Below are positions 22,560-35,056 of a stretch of 64,000 nucleotides of DNA, one piece after another; position 1 is the stretch's first letter, and each line of letters opens with the position of its first letter. The stretch comes from Nageia nagi. Taxonomy: Eukaryota; Pinophyta. The stretch is taken from positions 187,488,001-187,552,000 of the forward strand of contig JBITNC010000001.1 of the NCBI GenBank assembly GCA_050084985.1, in the 5' to 3' direction. The notes below the pieces were generated by a model. It made no database searches. It was not told where the DNA came from and saw nothing but the letters and a program-made list of their open reading frames with translations. The translations under genes were made by a program, and so were the position numbers.

Positions 22560-24060
22560 TAAATTATAAGGAGATGAGTTGAAAGTGCCCCTCAAAGTCA
22601 ACCAAAAAGGTCCCACACAAGGAACTTAGAAGATCATTTGGAAAGTTATCAAAAGTACACTTGGAAATTAAATTAGTTTTGAGTTTTTCAAGTTTTCCCA
22701 AGAGAGGACAAGTGATGATTAGAGGAAAGGAGAGGTGAGGTGAGGAAAGAAGAGGCACTAGTGTAGTAGATATTCTTTTGCAATTTGTAGATATGTATCT
22801 TGTCAAATAATTACCATCTTGTATTCTTTTACATTTTACAAAATACATATCTATTAGGACTCAACACCTAACAATTACATTTAGAATAAAAGTCTTTGGG
22901 ATCTTTTACAGAAAATCCATTTTATGTGTATTCTACAATCATTGCAAACCATGAAACTGTATTTGCATCATGCATCTTGTCAAACCATTCTTGGGCCTTG
23001 AGTATTCCTACACATTTTATATACATGTCTATCAAGACATTCAAAACCAAAACATTCACTTTGCAAGCACCTAGTAGATACATCCACACACCTAATTCAA
23101 GTTTTATGGGTATTTTGGCAATAAATTTCAAAGCTCCCTCAAGATAACCTACACAACCAAGAAGGTCAAAAATGCATGTATAATAATTCCTCCCAAGAGT
23201 AATGTAATTAGAGTTGCTCATGTTATCAAACTATTTATACTATAAGGGTTATATTGTAAGGGCTTTTGCCTAAGTGATTCATCAAATATTTTAAGGGAAT
23301 CTTTTTTGTAGCTATTAATTTGCATATCCTCTAATCATTTTATTCCAAGAAACTATGTCTCAAGGAAAAAATAAAGGGAACTTAGGTAGGCATGCAAAAA
23401 GTTATTAGGAATGCACTTGCAAATTGTTTTCAAGTTTTTGGGCTTGAGATATAAGAGTTTAGGCGAGTAGAGGCATCAATGCATGGTGCAACAAGTATTC
23501 TCCAATACTTTACATATATGTTTTATTTTGTATTTTACAATATATATATATATATATAACAAGGCACTCAAAACCATATTATTAAATGAAAACCTATTTT
23601 TATTTACTCTTTGATGGATTTCCATACCTGCTTCCAGAGCTGCCATGGTATCATATGCTAGAAGAATATCAAAAAAGGTTATAGATTCTAGCTTTACAAC
23701 TGATAACTACATCTTCTTAAAAGTCTTTATGACCTTTTCAAAAAATTCATTTTATGGATATGCACAAGTTACCCTATTCCTAAATTCTTATGTGATTTAC
23801 ACACATTTACAAGCACCCAACAGACATATGAAACCATGTTTGTATCATTCATCTTGTAGAATAATTGTTGGGCCTTTTGTATTCTTTCACATTTTGCATA
23901 CATATATTAAAGGGGATTTACAATTGTAATATTTTATGAAAAAACATTTTCAACTATTCTTTGATGCATTTACATACCCTTCTTCTAGGGATCCCATAGT
24001 GGCACATGTTGGAATCAATTCACATCCTTCACAATAACGCCCCTTACAATAATCTTGGAG
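22560..24060 (-). pseudogene. Pentatricopeptide repeat (PPR) gene relic, internally duplicated
   Basis: The minus strand encodes repeated PPR segments: MGSLEEG near 23990, MYAKCERIQKAQQLFYKMND near 23890, MAALEAGMEIHQRVN near 23630, and in ORF 22922-23221 both CIFDLLGCVGYLEGALKFIAK and LIDMYIKCVGILKAQEWFDK plus NTVSWFAMI. These are hallmarks of plant PLS-type PPR proteins (LIDMYAKCG.I..A..FD.M...N.VSW). The order is abnormal: a C-terminal E-domain-like segment runs straight into a mid-protein repeat. A fourth LIDMY copy occurs near 22840. Organellar RNA-processing function is known for the family, but this copy is dead. Confidence 0.75.
23537..23561. repeat. (TA)n microsatellite
   Basis: A run of about 11 TA dinucleotides lies within the PPR relic. 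It is a simple sequence repeat. Confidence 0.85.
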
Positions 24061-24900
24061 ATAAACTTGGTTGCAATATGGAAATCATTGCATAGTCAAA
24101 GGGTTTTCATAAGTTTAACAACAATTATAAGGAGATTATTTAACAAATTGAATGTAAAATTTAATTTTTCACTATGTTGGGAAAGAATCAATTATTTATC
24201 ATTATCCTCCACATGATGTAGTTCACATGTATTATATTTGGAATATACCTCATTTCCTTTATCTTACTTGATAATTTCTCAAAATTTCATAGATGTTTTT
24301 TTGTTTATGGGTGTGATTTATCTCCTTTAAGAAAAATATGTACCCTTTTGTCAACTTCAATCCAACTACATCCAAGTGTATTCTTAATTACTACATAGAA
24401 TTTGGGCCTAGATGGCCAATGCAAACATAGGCACAAGATAGTAGAATGAATTAAAAGAAAGTGACTATAAAAAATGGTAAAGGAAATAGAAAAGGATAAT
24501 CAAGAGTTTCTTCTCTCTTCATACCAAAATACTTGGTTAATTGTAAGCCCTTGTATAACATTTACTATTAATTGGGTAGTTTTATATTTTCTTCAAGTAT
24601 TTCTTCTTTCATATTAGCAATTCTTGCATCTCCTTCTCTTGCTCTACACTCTACAATTATACAAGATTCCTAAAACATAGTTCAATGCCATGAATTCATA
24701 GTATTAAAATAAGGTTTTCACAAATGCTCCATCAATTTACATAGGCAATTACATTCACTTAATAATATGATGTCATCAAGCAACAAAATTATTTATTTTT
24801 GCAAATATGTTATTATAAAACTTTTTAAAAGAATAAAATGAAACATGGTTTATGTAGATATTTTAAATTTAATTTGATAAGTAAATCTTAGTAAATTATG
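24061..24900. other. AT-rich intergenic stretch, nothing recognised
   Basis: No ORF of note, no tandem repeat and no transposon terminus was seen. Confidence 0.4.
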
Positions 24901-24949
24901 ATCCAAAATATCTACTACATTGATTGGATGATGAGGTAAGACAAGCTTG

Positions 24950-26447
24950 AGCCCAATACAAATATGGCTTCACAAGGGTTTTCTTTGAAAAATCTTGGGC
25001 CTTCTATCACCCATTTGGGTAGGATTTTCAAAGGGAATAATGGATTTCTAGTTGGTAGTAGATAAGGTTCCAGGAGTGGTGGAGATCCAAATGGTGAGTT
25101 CTTGGATTTTTCAAACTCTATGGGTATTTTTGGTAGTTCTCTGGATATGGAGATGTGGGTTTAGGTGATCGAGTTGAGATTAAGGGTTCTATGATTTAAA
25201 TGGATGTTTTTTATCCAAGCTTTACTCTTGCTTAGCTAATGAGGTAGGGTGCAAGATGTGTGGATAAAGAGACCCCTTTTTTTATTGAGAAGGGTTTTGA
25301 AAACCCTTAGTGTTCTATTTTATCCCTCTCTTTCACTTTCTATGAGGGAAATGGTGGTATTGCATCCTCGGATGTGGTTTTTCAAGCCCTTGGAGATCTC
25401 AGCTTTAGTTTTGTGTTATCATCTGACAAGATTTTTGATGACTTTATCCTCATTGATGGTTGTCTATGATGGGCACTTAGTGTGAAAGTGGAGCTTTCCC
25501 CATGAATGTAGTTCACTTGTTTGGATGTTGGTTGGCCCCTTTTGATGGATTTTTTCTTAATGTCCCATAAGACTCATCTTTAGCTATCAGTAAGGTTTTT
25601 ATTTTTAGTGGGGAGGTTATCATCTTTGTTTGGTTAGGAGAGAATCTCAATTTTGGTTCTTCTATGAAAGTTTTAGATGGTTCCAATCCTCTTATTTTTT
25701 CTTTGATGGGTTGGTCTCCTCTTTCCATTTTCATTATTTTATTTTTCTCTAATCTTCTACTACCCCCATCTTATTCTTTACCCATATCCTTATTAACGTT
25801 TTGTGGGAGGATTTTATCTTTTGGGATGATTGGTTTTTATTTTCATTTTTTCCAAGGGTTTGTTCTCCTTTGATCTTGAGGTGGCTTTCCTCCTTGTTGG
25901 GTCTCTTGGTTTGAGCTCCCTTGGATTGATTTTGCATGTTTGGTTTAGGTTTCTTTGGTTCTAATAACCCCTTATTAGAGAAAGGATTTCTTTGGACATG
26001 CCCTTACTTCCTATATCTCCTTTGGATAAGGGTTTTTGAAGCACTTTATTATTCTTTGAGGGAGATTTGGTGAAGGGTTTTAGTGGAGGTTTTAGTTTTT
26101 TCATTTTTAGAAGAGATCTAGAGTTGCTACATAGAAGGACCTCTAAAGGAGGTTTTCCATGGCTTTAATAGGAAGATTCAAACTGTTCCTAATAAATTTG
26201 ATTTATTAATTACAAAGATTTCTAAGTCTTAAGGGGACCATTGAGGGGCGAGAACCCTTCCTTATTTTGGGTGGCATCTTTTGATCCTCTTTTCAAATTT
26301 GAATTCGGATAAATTTTTCATGTTTCAAAAAGGACCACAAGATTATACCAAATATTATGGCTCTAGGTTTTGAATCTTTTGATGTAAAAAGTTGTAGGAT
26401 CCTTTTAAATTACCTATTTTTTCAATGATATGCACTTAATTTATCAA
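24950..26447 (+). other. Coding-like relic of unknown identity, possibly a LINE
   Basis: Plus-strand text starting near 24968 reads MASQGFSLKNLGPSITHLGR then IFKGNNGFLVGSR, with further coding-like pieces (25249-25485, 25664-25873) in other frames. The stretch closes with an A/T-rich tail 'cttaatttatcaaaaaata' that resembles plant LINE 3' ends. No reverse transcriptase or endonuclease motif was found, so the LINE suggestion is weak. A decayed host gene is equally possible. Confidence 0.25.
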
Positions 26448-26449
26448 AA

Positions 26450-27105
26450 AATAATCTACTAAGTTAATTGCATATAATGGCTACAATCAACAAGATCTAA
26501 ATATAAACTAAATTAAATATGTTCAAATCAAAATTGATTCTATTGCTACTATGACCTAAACAAGATAGAAATATGAATGCTTACATATCCCACTTACTTG
26601 TGATAATAAATGAACATTTGAAATATATAATGAATGATCCAAAAGTTGAACAATCTAACTCTATAGAAGGAAGACCGTTGATGATTTATTTGGCCTCAAG
26701 AATGATCATTAACGATCCTCTTATGGATGAATCAATCAATGATCAAAGTCTTGATAGTCACCTATGCATACAAGGATGTTAGTTATGTGCGTATAATAAT
26801 AAATAACTCATGTAAGGTATTCCTAATTTTGATCTTGATAGCTAGATTCAAGAGACACCATAAAAAATATGAGTATTACCACTATCAATTATCAAAATAT
26901 GTTTTCAAATATATTATCTTTGTAGTGGACTTACGTAATTCTCCATTATATAGGTACCTTGCCTCCTTGACCCAATCTTTGGACCATGTTGTCACTTAGA
27001 TAAAAGAAACTCATTAGTCTAATACTTGAATATAAGTATATAAAATATCATTTATCAATATTGAAAATTAAAATTATATTTTGAAAATAAATAAAAATCA
27101 AATAA
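26450..27105. repeat. LTR-like dispersed repeat, copy B
   Basis: Colinear with 18085-18775 over about 650 bp with many small differences. It ends near aaaggtatatataaa, followed by tgccccactttgg, whose reverse complement CCAAAGTGGGGCA resembles the polypurine tract found beside the LTR at 2305. It is probably a solo or truncated LTR of a minus-oriented gypsy element. Confidence 0.55.
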
Positions 27106-27638
27106 AGGTATATATAAATGCCCCACTTTGGAATTTTGATTGAAAAATGCAAGCATTTAAAAATCATACATTTCAAATTAAAACATGAAAGAAAAATTCC
27201 CTAAAACCTATGGACCCACCTAGTGATAAGACCAACTCCATGCCCCCATTTTTATTTGGATGCCTTCATAAGGAAGCAAGATAGAAGGATTTAAGGAAAT
27301 AATAACCTACAACAAAATGACATATCTACCAAAATATTATAGCTCATATTAAATTTATTATTAGATCATATATATATGAGTTTCAAAATGTTAACTCAAG
27401 AAATAGATCAAATTACATAACTATAATCAATCATTGTTAATAAATAATCAAGTTTTACCCAAGAATGATGAAATTAATGGTAATCTTGGAAACATAGTTA
27501 TCTACCAAAAAGGTTATGGATAGTAATTCCCATAGCTAATCATATGATAATAGTGGAGTGAAACATATACCCATAAAGGTCACTAATGAATCTATCCAAA
27601 AATATGAAAAATATGGTAAGAAAAGTTTAGAGAAAATT
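27106..27638. other. AT-rich spacer, nothing recognised
   Basis: Sequence between copy B of the LTR-like repeat and the short LTR element. No gene or repeat structure was seen. Confidence 0.4.
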
Positions 27639-28490
27639 TGATCTGAAATTGGATCAATAAGGAATAAACTAGGAGTTCAATGCTAGCATTGCTAGTAGCA
27701 CTAGTACTGAGATTCATCTAAAATAGTGTGTCAATACTTCAATGGATCATGAAGAGAGATGCTAGAATCATTTAGGATAATCTTAAATTTTATCTAACAT
27801 GTTCTAGTCCATGAATTGGTATTTAACCTGCTAACTTGATTTTGATCCAAGAAAAATACATTATTTGGTAGTGCTAATGTTGGGCATAACACCAGTACTA
27901 GGGATATATGAGTATTTTGATTTTAAATTTTCATATTTGAATATAATATGATTGTAATAATTATTTATTTCTTTCTATTTTAATTTCCATGTAAATTCCC
28001 TAGTGTTAATAGTGGTCATCCAAAACAAACTCATGGAAGTTGAAGTGGTTTTAGGTGTTATAAAATCATCTTGGGAGTTATGGAGGCTATTGAAAATCCA
28101 AGAGGCATCAATTTTTTGTATAAATTATTCCATATAATTTCATTTCTTGAATGGATGGAGGGATGTATAGTAATATTTTCATTATAGAAGCTAAAAGAGT
28201 AGATTTATTTTGTAGGAAGGTTTTTAGACTGGTTGTTGTAGAATAGAGCCACATTGTGATTGTAAAGGCTTCCTTATGCAATAATAAATTTGAATACTCT
28301 TAAATTTGGCTACATATTTATGTGTTCTTATTTTAAATTTATATACAATGTAAACACTATTTTGATGTTGCTATTATGGGATAGTCTTTGCATTTGAAGT
28401 GTTGAGGACATAAGATATAAATAAGATAAATTATAAAAAATTTATTTGACGATACTTTGAAAGTTATAAGCTTAATGTGATTACAAATCA
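27639..28490 (+). repeat. 5' LTR of the short gypsy-like element
   Basis: Begins TGATCTGAAATTGG and ends GTGATTACAAATCA. It shares gttcaatgctagca, tacttcaatggat and gtgttgagga with 30449-31312 throughout its length. Divergence is considerable, so the insertion is old. Confidence 0.83.
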
Positions 28491-28492
28491 TG

Positions 28493-28504
28493 TGGCATCA
28501 AAGA
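28493..28504 (+). other. Primer-binding site, decayed initiator-Met type
   Basis: TGGCATCAAAGA, two bases after the LTR, differs at few positions from TGGTATCAGAGC. It would prime minus-strand DNA synthesis. Confidence 0.6.
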
Positions 28505-28565
28505 TGATTGAGATTATTTTATGGCATTTAGTAATTTATTATAGAATTGCAGTTATTTTGTATTT

Positions 28566-30137
28566 TTATGACCAGATCTAGAAGTGAAGGTGATTTGGTT
28601 GAGGTTGACCTTAAGATTGGTTCTAGAACTTGGTTGAAGAATTAAAAGGAGATTGCCATGGAGAATGATAAGTTAAATTGGAATATTGAGTGTTTAAAAT
28701 AACTTTAAGAAGTGATCATAGAGTTTACTACTATAAATACCTAGATTATTAATGCAAGAAGGAAATCAGATAGTGGAGAGAATTCATATCAAGCTAGGAA
28801 GTTTTCTTTGAAGTTGGAAGTAAAGTTTCATCTCAAGTCCTTTACAGGAGAGAATGATATTGAAAGGTTGAAGCAATGGTTTAAGAAAATGGAGGTATTT
28901 TTCAAAGTGCAATGAGTTAAAGATAACAAGGAGAAGATTGTCATTGTTGTACTTAAACTTGAAGGATATGCTTTGGTTTGGTGGTAAGCATAGTGTGATG
29001 TTATCAAGACTAGTGATGAATTTTCTATTACAAGTTGGAAGACTTTCAAATAATTACTACAAGGTCAATTATATCCTCTTATCCATCAACAAAATAAAAT
29101 AATATAATGGTTTCATTTTAGGCAAGATAAGAGGAAACTTATCTAAGAGTACACAATTGAATTCAAGAAGAGGGACACATTGATTAGGGTTTCTTCAAAA
29201 GGCCAAGATGTTTTTCTCAAATATATTAGAGGTTTGCATAGTTACCTTTAACATACATTTTTATTTTTATTCATTCATATTTAATTCAATTTTATATTTA
29301 GGCATAACAATTGGATGCTCATGGGAAGACCAAAAATGAGGAGAAAAAATCTAAGAACAACCCATAAGATAAGGATAAGATTAATACCATAATAAAGAAA
29401 GATGATGATAAGAAGATTCGATGCTTAAACTACAAGAAATAAGGGCACGAGGAAGATAAGTATTGCTATACACATATATAACTCAGACCAAAATTATTTA
29501 AGGAGAAACTCAAGAAGAAGGCAGTTCCAATGTCACGATCAACATCAACACTAGAAGAAGAAGAAGTTTATCAAATAGAAGATGCTTTTAAAGTTGATGA
29601 TATACTTAATTGCATGATTTTCAATGGATAATCATAAAAAGGTGAATAAGAGGAGAAGATGTGGTTATTCTACATCAAGTTCCAAGCTAAGAAGATCAAT
29701 ATTGATGCACTTGTTGATCTTGGTTCTCGAGTGAATATGATTTAAGAGGACTTGGTGAAGAAGTTTGGCCTGGAGACTCATCCTCATTCATGTCCTTATC
29801 TACTTGGGTGGTTGAGCAATATGAAAAATATGCAAATCACATACTAATGCAAGATGAGGCTTTTCATTAATGTTAAATTCATTTATGATGTTGAATTTGA
29901 TGTTGTACCTATTGATGTTGTTGGAATAGTGTTAGGTAGTTCTTATTTATTTGATAGAGATTTTATATATTATTGGAAGAAGAATGAATATCATCTTGTT
30001 AAAAATGGTAGGAAAATCCTTGTAAGGTATCATGTGAACAAAATAGAAAATCCTATTTTCACAGTGGGACAAGTGAATAATATTATCAATGCTTCCAAAA
30101 AGCCTAACACTTATGAATGTGAAGCACTAAGAAGATA
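28566..30137 (+). pseudogene. Gypsy gag-protease gene, multiply interrupted
   Basis: Conceptual translation starts MTRSRSEGDLVEV at about 28567. The gag core follows: FHLKSFTGENDIERLKQW, KKMEVFFKVQ, VVLKLEGYALVWW, and EYTIEFKKRD, matching the gypsy gag pattern of FxGxxDAxxLxxW through ALxWW. A zinc knuckle of the C-x2-C-x4-H-x4-C type lies near 29420-29470 (CLNYKK, GHEEDKYC, with the second Cys replaced by Tyr/Lys context). A retropepsin-like segment IDALVDLGSRVNMI lies near 29700, where the catalytic DSG/DTG is LGS here. ORF 29854-30138 supplies the C-terminal part with VLGSSYLFDRDFIY. More than ten stops interrupt the frame. No pol follows. Confidence 0.78.
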
Positions 30138-30448
30138 ATAACAACCATTAATTCAAGCATAATGTGACTAGAATTTGAGAAGCAAGGTCAATAACAAGAA
30201 GAAATAATTTCATCAAGGGAGTAGTCATCATAATAAGAATTAGAGAAACATAGTTGGAGTGCAAGGAGGTGTATAGCCTTAGTCACCATTCATACCTATT
30301 GGAGGATTTGTATCATGGAATACATGGACGTTTTCAATATATCAACCATGGGGAGGAAGATGGTATGAATCTACCTAGGGAACCTTTGTTCCTCATTATT
30401 ATTTCTCTTAAATATTTGGAGACCAAATGCCTTCTCATTAAGGAGACA

Positions 30449-31312
30449 TGATCTAAAATTGGATAAATAAAGAATAAAGGAGTTCAATGCTAGCACTGTT
30501 GGTAGCATCAAATTGTTAGTAGTATCATCGTTAGGATTCCTAGAAAATTAGGTATCAGTACTTCAATGGATTATCAATAGATATGTTAGCATCATATAAG
30601 ATAGTCTTAGAGTTGATCTGATATGTTCTCATCTATGAATCATTCTCTAGACTGCTGACCCAACTTAAGAAATGACTTGGGAAGCTCAACTTTGGGGATA
30701 TGGGAGTATTTTGACTTCAAATTTTGGGAGTTGAACTTAATATGATTGTAATAGTTATTTACTAATTTCTATTCATATTTACATGTAGATTCTTTGGTAT
30801 CAATGTTGACCATACAAAATAAAATCATGGAAGTTGAAGTGGTTTTAGCATTATAAAATCATCTTGGAAGTTATGGAGGTTATTGAAAACCTAAGGGGAA
30901 TCAATTTTCTATATAAATGTTTTCATAGAAGTTCATTTATTGAATGTATGGAGGGATGCATAGTAATCTTTTCATTATAGAAGCTAGGAGAGTAGATTTG
31001 TTATGCAAGAAGGTTGTTGGACTAGGTTTTACAAAATAGAGCCATCTTGTGATTGTTTTGCAAAATAGAGCCATCTTATGATTGTAAAGTCTTACTTATG
31101 CAATAATAAATTTGAATGCTCTTGAATCTAGCTACATATTTCTATATTCTTATTTTGCATTTCTATATAGCGTAAACATTATTTTCATGTTGTTATTATG
31201 GTACAATCATTACATTTGAAGTGTTGAGGAAATAGGATAGAAATAAGATAAATTATAAAATTTGTATTCAAGGATATTTTGAAAGCTATAATATTAAGGT
31301 TATTACAAATCA
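30449..31312 (+). repeat. 3' LTR of the short gypsy-like element
   Basis: Begins TGATCTAAAATTGG directly after the purine-rich AAGGAGACA and ends GGTTATTACAAATCA. It carries a small internal duplication of 'gttttgcaaaatagagccatcttgtgattg' near 31035-31085 that is absent from the 5' copy. Confidence 0.83.
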
Positions 31313-33068
31313 AAAATACTCAATAAATTAGAAATTTATACTTGAAACCTTGTAATTGAGTATGTTCAACCAAAGGTTTATTTAAGATAAAGCGACTTGT
31401 TTATGATTAAGATGAAACCAAGACCAATCAATAACCTCATGAATTTGCACCTCTACTAAATAGGATCAAACTACAATGATGATAGATGATCACTAATAGT
31501 TCAGATTGAGTATAGATATAATCACCCAAGAACTAGTTAGAGAATGCCATGTTATTCTCCTCCTTTTATACATTTTCTTTTACATAATTTCTTGATATTT
31601 GTAGTATTTTATTTCTAGATATCATAAATATGATTTTTTGATAAAATAGAAAATTATTTTTAGGTGTCTATAGTATGATCATGTTGTCCAAGATCTCTCA
31701 TTTAATATTTTCCATGGTTGTAGGCATTGAATGGTGGTAAAGAGAAAAGGAAGGCAAGATACCAACTTAGCATGTAGCATTAGATGAATTAAGGAGGGAT
31801 TAGTGTGGTAAGGAGTCTCACTCTCGGTAGGGAAGGAACTTATTTTGACAAGGAGTGAAAGTTATCTTTGTATTTATCAGTGTGTTTTCAAGTATCATCA
31901 AGCATGTCTCATCAGTTCACCAAAGGGGCAATCAATCAATTTCAATGAGTATCAATTGACCTCAATAATGGTAGTATCAGTCAAGATAGATCAATTTAAG
32001 ATTCTAATAATGAAAATTTTAGAGATTACCATTCAAGGAGGAGCATTAATGGTCCTCCTGATTTTACTTCAAGATTATTGGTTATCCTTTAAGTGATGAA
32101 TTAGTAGCTCAGATTATTAATGTAGGTGTAGATTACCCTCAATTGGGTAGATCAATATTATATTTTCAATATCAAATTATCATAATTTAGATTATTTATT
32201 TCTTGAGACTATCATTGCCCATTTTTTGTACCTATTAGGATAAAAAGGTCCTTCTCAATCCTATTTTAGGTTCAACATGACTACATAAAATGAACCACCT
32301 GAATCTTATTTTGGGTTCAATAGGTCTACACAAAATGAATCCACTTCAATCATATTTTGTATCCACTAGGAATATACAAAATGGATCCACTATATTTTTA
32401 TGACCTTGGGGTATGACAAAACAAATCCTAGGAAATTAAAAAATACCCTCAATTCAACCTTTAGTTGAACACTATGCTCTCACAACTTTAGAATATGGTA
32501 GAAGAAATTTTAGAAAACCAAATAGAACCTTCAATTCAACCTTTGGTTGAGTATCTTCAAGTGAGAAAGTTTTAAATACAAAGTTTTCAATTTGATTAGC
32601 AATTTATTTTGAAATTTTTATACCATATATTATATGCTTTGGATAAAGTCATCTTGATCCTTGTGGGTAGATGGTTCTACTCCCAGATTATCAATTTTGT
32701 ATCTTTTGGGATATCAAAAGATACAACATAGGGCATTATCTTCCATGACCTTTTCATTAGATGGCTATGATTCTTAGATTATTATTGCGTCATGCTTGTA
32801 TTTAAATTTCATTTTGTGATTTAGTAATGATTGATAATATCTATATTACATAATTAGATTTTGTTGAAACTCATACAAGACTATCTTAAGATGATTTCAT
32901 ATGATTTCATACTTGAACTAACCATATTGAAACTCATACATGCATGATCTAGTAATGGATGTTACCTTATTTGGTAGATGATATTCTCTTATAGGATATT
33001 TTTACCTTTAATCCCTCTTCTTACTTCATTGTGAAGGCAACCAAGTCAAAAAGGGGGCATAGAGTTGG
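31313..33068. other. AT-rich intergenic stretch with small repeats
   Basis: No domain is recognised. The ORF at 31845-32096 is not similar to any family I can name. It includes the minisatellite at 32220-32400 and a duplicated phrase 'ttcaattcaacctttagttga' at about 32450 and 32530. Confidence 0.4.
32220..32400. repeat. Three imperfect copies of a ~60-bp unit
   Basis: The unit 'ctcaatcctattttaggttcaacatgactacataaaatgaacc' recurs three times with variation, each ending in an 'aaaatgaatccac' phrase. Confidence 0.55.
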
Positions 33069-33406
33069 TGTTACCATAAGATGGATCCACATTTTTCAAG
33101 GAAGTTTTCTTTAATTTTTATTTATTTAAAGATCACATTTCTAGGTGTCATAAATGAATATCAATTAAATGATTTTATTCCAAGATTTTATATAATTATG
33201 GACTAATAGTCGAACTTTCCTTGTTTGATATGTATATAAATGGGAGGAGATACACTAGTCCATTATCAGACCTTCTTATGACTTGATAGTGTAGAAAAAT
33301 AACTTTATGATGTTTATCAATTCCACTTATTAAACTTGAGATTAGTTTACCTTAACTTGCTTATGAACTTTGTGATCTTGTAAACATATTTTCTAACATT
33401 CCTACA
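33069..33406 (+). repeat. Candidate solo copia LTR
   Basis: Starts TGTTACCATAAG and ends CATTCCTACA. An AAAAAGGGGG purine run precedes it, and AGTGGTCAAAAGCTATGATC follows it, resembling a copia initiator-Met primer site with a small deletion. No partner LTR was found and no target duplication is visible, so this is tentative. Confidence 0.3.
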
Positions 33407-34800
33407 AGTGGTCAAAAGCTATGATCTTGATTGTGGGTGGTGAAACCATAAGAAGAGGACTATTAGTAGATTGTTTTGGATAGGGAAGACCATCGAAACC
33501 CATTCTTAGATGAATTAATGATCCATACTTCACCGTTAGCTATTGATGATCCTTCTCAATACAGATCCACCTTCCATTTTATAAGCCATGTATGTCATAT
33601 AGGTAAGTTTATCCATTTTGTGATTAATTTCATATTTCTTGTAGGTTTGACCCAATATTTAGGTTTATCATGTGTTTATGGTTTATGCCCTAGATATTGT
33701 TTATGATGACCATTATATGTATTCGACCAAAATAGATATTTTAGATAATTTATTATTTTTATTTATCCTTCAAATTCAATTTTAAATCTCTACAATGCTA
33801 AGTCAATTTGTGTTCTTTATGTTAAAATATTTGTCAATTTTTTATTAATATATAAAACTAAAATTATGGTACAACTTACGTTAAAAGTTTACAAATATAA
33901 ATAATGAAAATCATAATACAATTTTAAGCAACCACACAAAGTTAAGTGATGATGTTGTGCACCAAAACCCATCTTTATTCTAATTGCTATAGGTGAAGTT
34001 GGAAGTTTTTGCTTTTCCTCCTTTGCTTCTTGCTAAAATAAGTGAGTAGAAATGCACTTTATCATCAAAGTAGGGCATGAAACTCCTCTTTATGTACTCT
34101 TGGGGCAAATTTTTGGCTTAGGTAAGCCTTACTCTTTTCCTCCTTTAAAGCTTAAATAAGTCTTACTATTTTATTTTTAGAGCGCAATAATAAACCTTAT
34201 TGTTTTATTATCTTTAAAAAAATAAAATTGAATTTGATTCAACACCCATTGAATCTCATGAAACAAAATGCAATCTCTCTCACATATTTATTGTTCATTT
34301 TACCATTTGTTGATCTAATATAAATATTTATTAATATTTATTCAACATTATTTATTTTATTTTTTATGTATCTTTTAAATTATTAATAAATATCAAATAT
34401 TTATTTGCAAATGCTTGATTGTGAAAATGGATAGACCAAAGCTGATGTTTGTGCCCTTAGCCTCATAAAGTAGCTTTGGGGCCTACACTTTATTAAAATC
34501 ATTATATAGTTTTCTTGCAATAACTTTTTTAAGTTTCCAATCCCATCAAATAATCTAAGTTCATCCTCCCATTTTTTTCAAAAGTTTATTTTGAACTTTC
34601 GCATTTATTTCACCGAAAACTTCCTACTTGATCACGTATTAACACTCATTTCATTTACAAAACCTATAAAGATTCAATGTCTTTTATCTTCTCTCTAAGA
34701 ACAAACAAATAAAATTGTATAATTGTACTAAAGTTTATTTTAATATATTCAATTCAGAATGGAAAGGAATAATAAATACACGTTTGAAACACTTTAATTG
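33407..34800. other. AT-rich region upstream of the receptor-kinase gene
   Basis: An ORF at 33476-33706 (MDREDHRNPFLDELMIHTSP...) has no recognised domain. The rest is AT-rich and presumably includes distal promoter sequence of the gene that follows. No transposon structure is clear. Confidence 0.4.
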
Positions 34801-34820
34801 TTCAAACAAAGCAGCCTTCC

Positions 34821-35056
34821 ATGACTAAACTCTACAATATTAAGAATTACGACCAAGGTAGGCGTCCAACACATGCACAGCAATCGTTTGAGTCAAACTC
34901 TGCCGTCCCCCTATATGTCATCATGTCTCTCAGCGGTGAGGGATTGGGAGGAATGCTGAATGCTGCCGGCGGTGAATTATTTGTGAATAATATATTCTTT
35001 GGAGCTTTCAAAGCCACAGCTGGTGGAGAAGGCGGCTTTTGTTCATGGCCGAAGAA
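34821..35056 (+). other. Possible 5' leader exon of the receptor-kinase gene
   Basis: Composition switches here from AT-rich to gene-like. The open frame from 34821 contains a Gly-rich stretch MSLSGEGLGGMLNAAGGELF and ends at a good splice donor, GAAGAAAG|GTAAATG, near 35056. Acceptor-like cag sites lie at about 35263, 35364 and 35456 before the kinase-gene start at 35621. It may be a spliced 5' UTR exon, an upstream ORF or the end of another gene. No homology is recognised. Confidence 0.35.

Larger units (their letters stand above)
27639..31312 (+). mobile_element. Short non-autonomous LTR element encoding gag and protease only (TR-GAG-like)
   Basis: LTRs of 852 and 864 bp (27639-28490 and 30449-31312) both begin TGATCT and end ATTACAAATCA. 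The interior of 1958 bp starts with TGGCATCAAAG two bases after the 5' LTR, a decayed initiator-Met primer-binding site (TGGTATCAGAGC). It ends with the purine-rich AAGGAGACA at the 3' LTR. The flanks are AAATT and AAAAT, a 4/5 match consistent with an eroded 5-bp duplication. The interior codes for gag, a zinc knuckle and a protease-like region but no reverse transcriptase, RNase H or integrase. Gag runs coherently to the 3' LTR, so the compact layout looks original rather than a random deletion. Confidence 0.85.

Noticed and set aside
22442-22570. CACTA-like terminus (attacaccaaaattgggctt) next to the PPR relic
   Set aside because: The first bases read CATTA rather than CACTA, no matching opposite terminus or 3-bp duplication was found, and the 'aaattgcc' inverted phrases are short.
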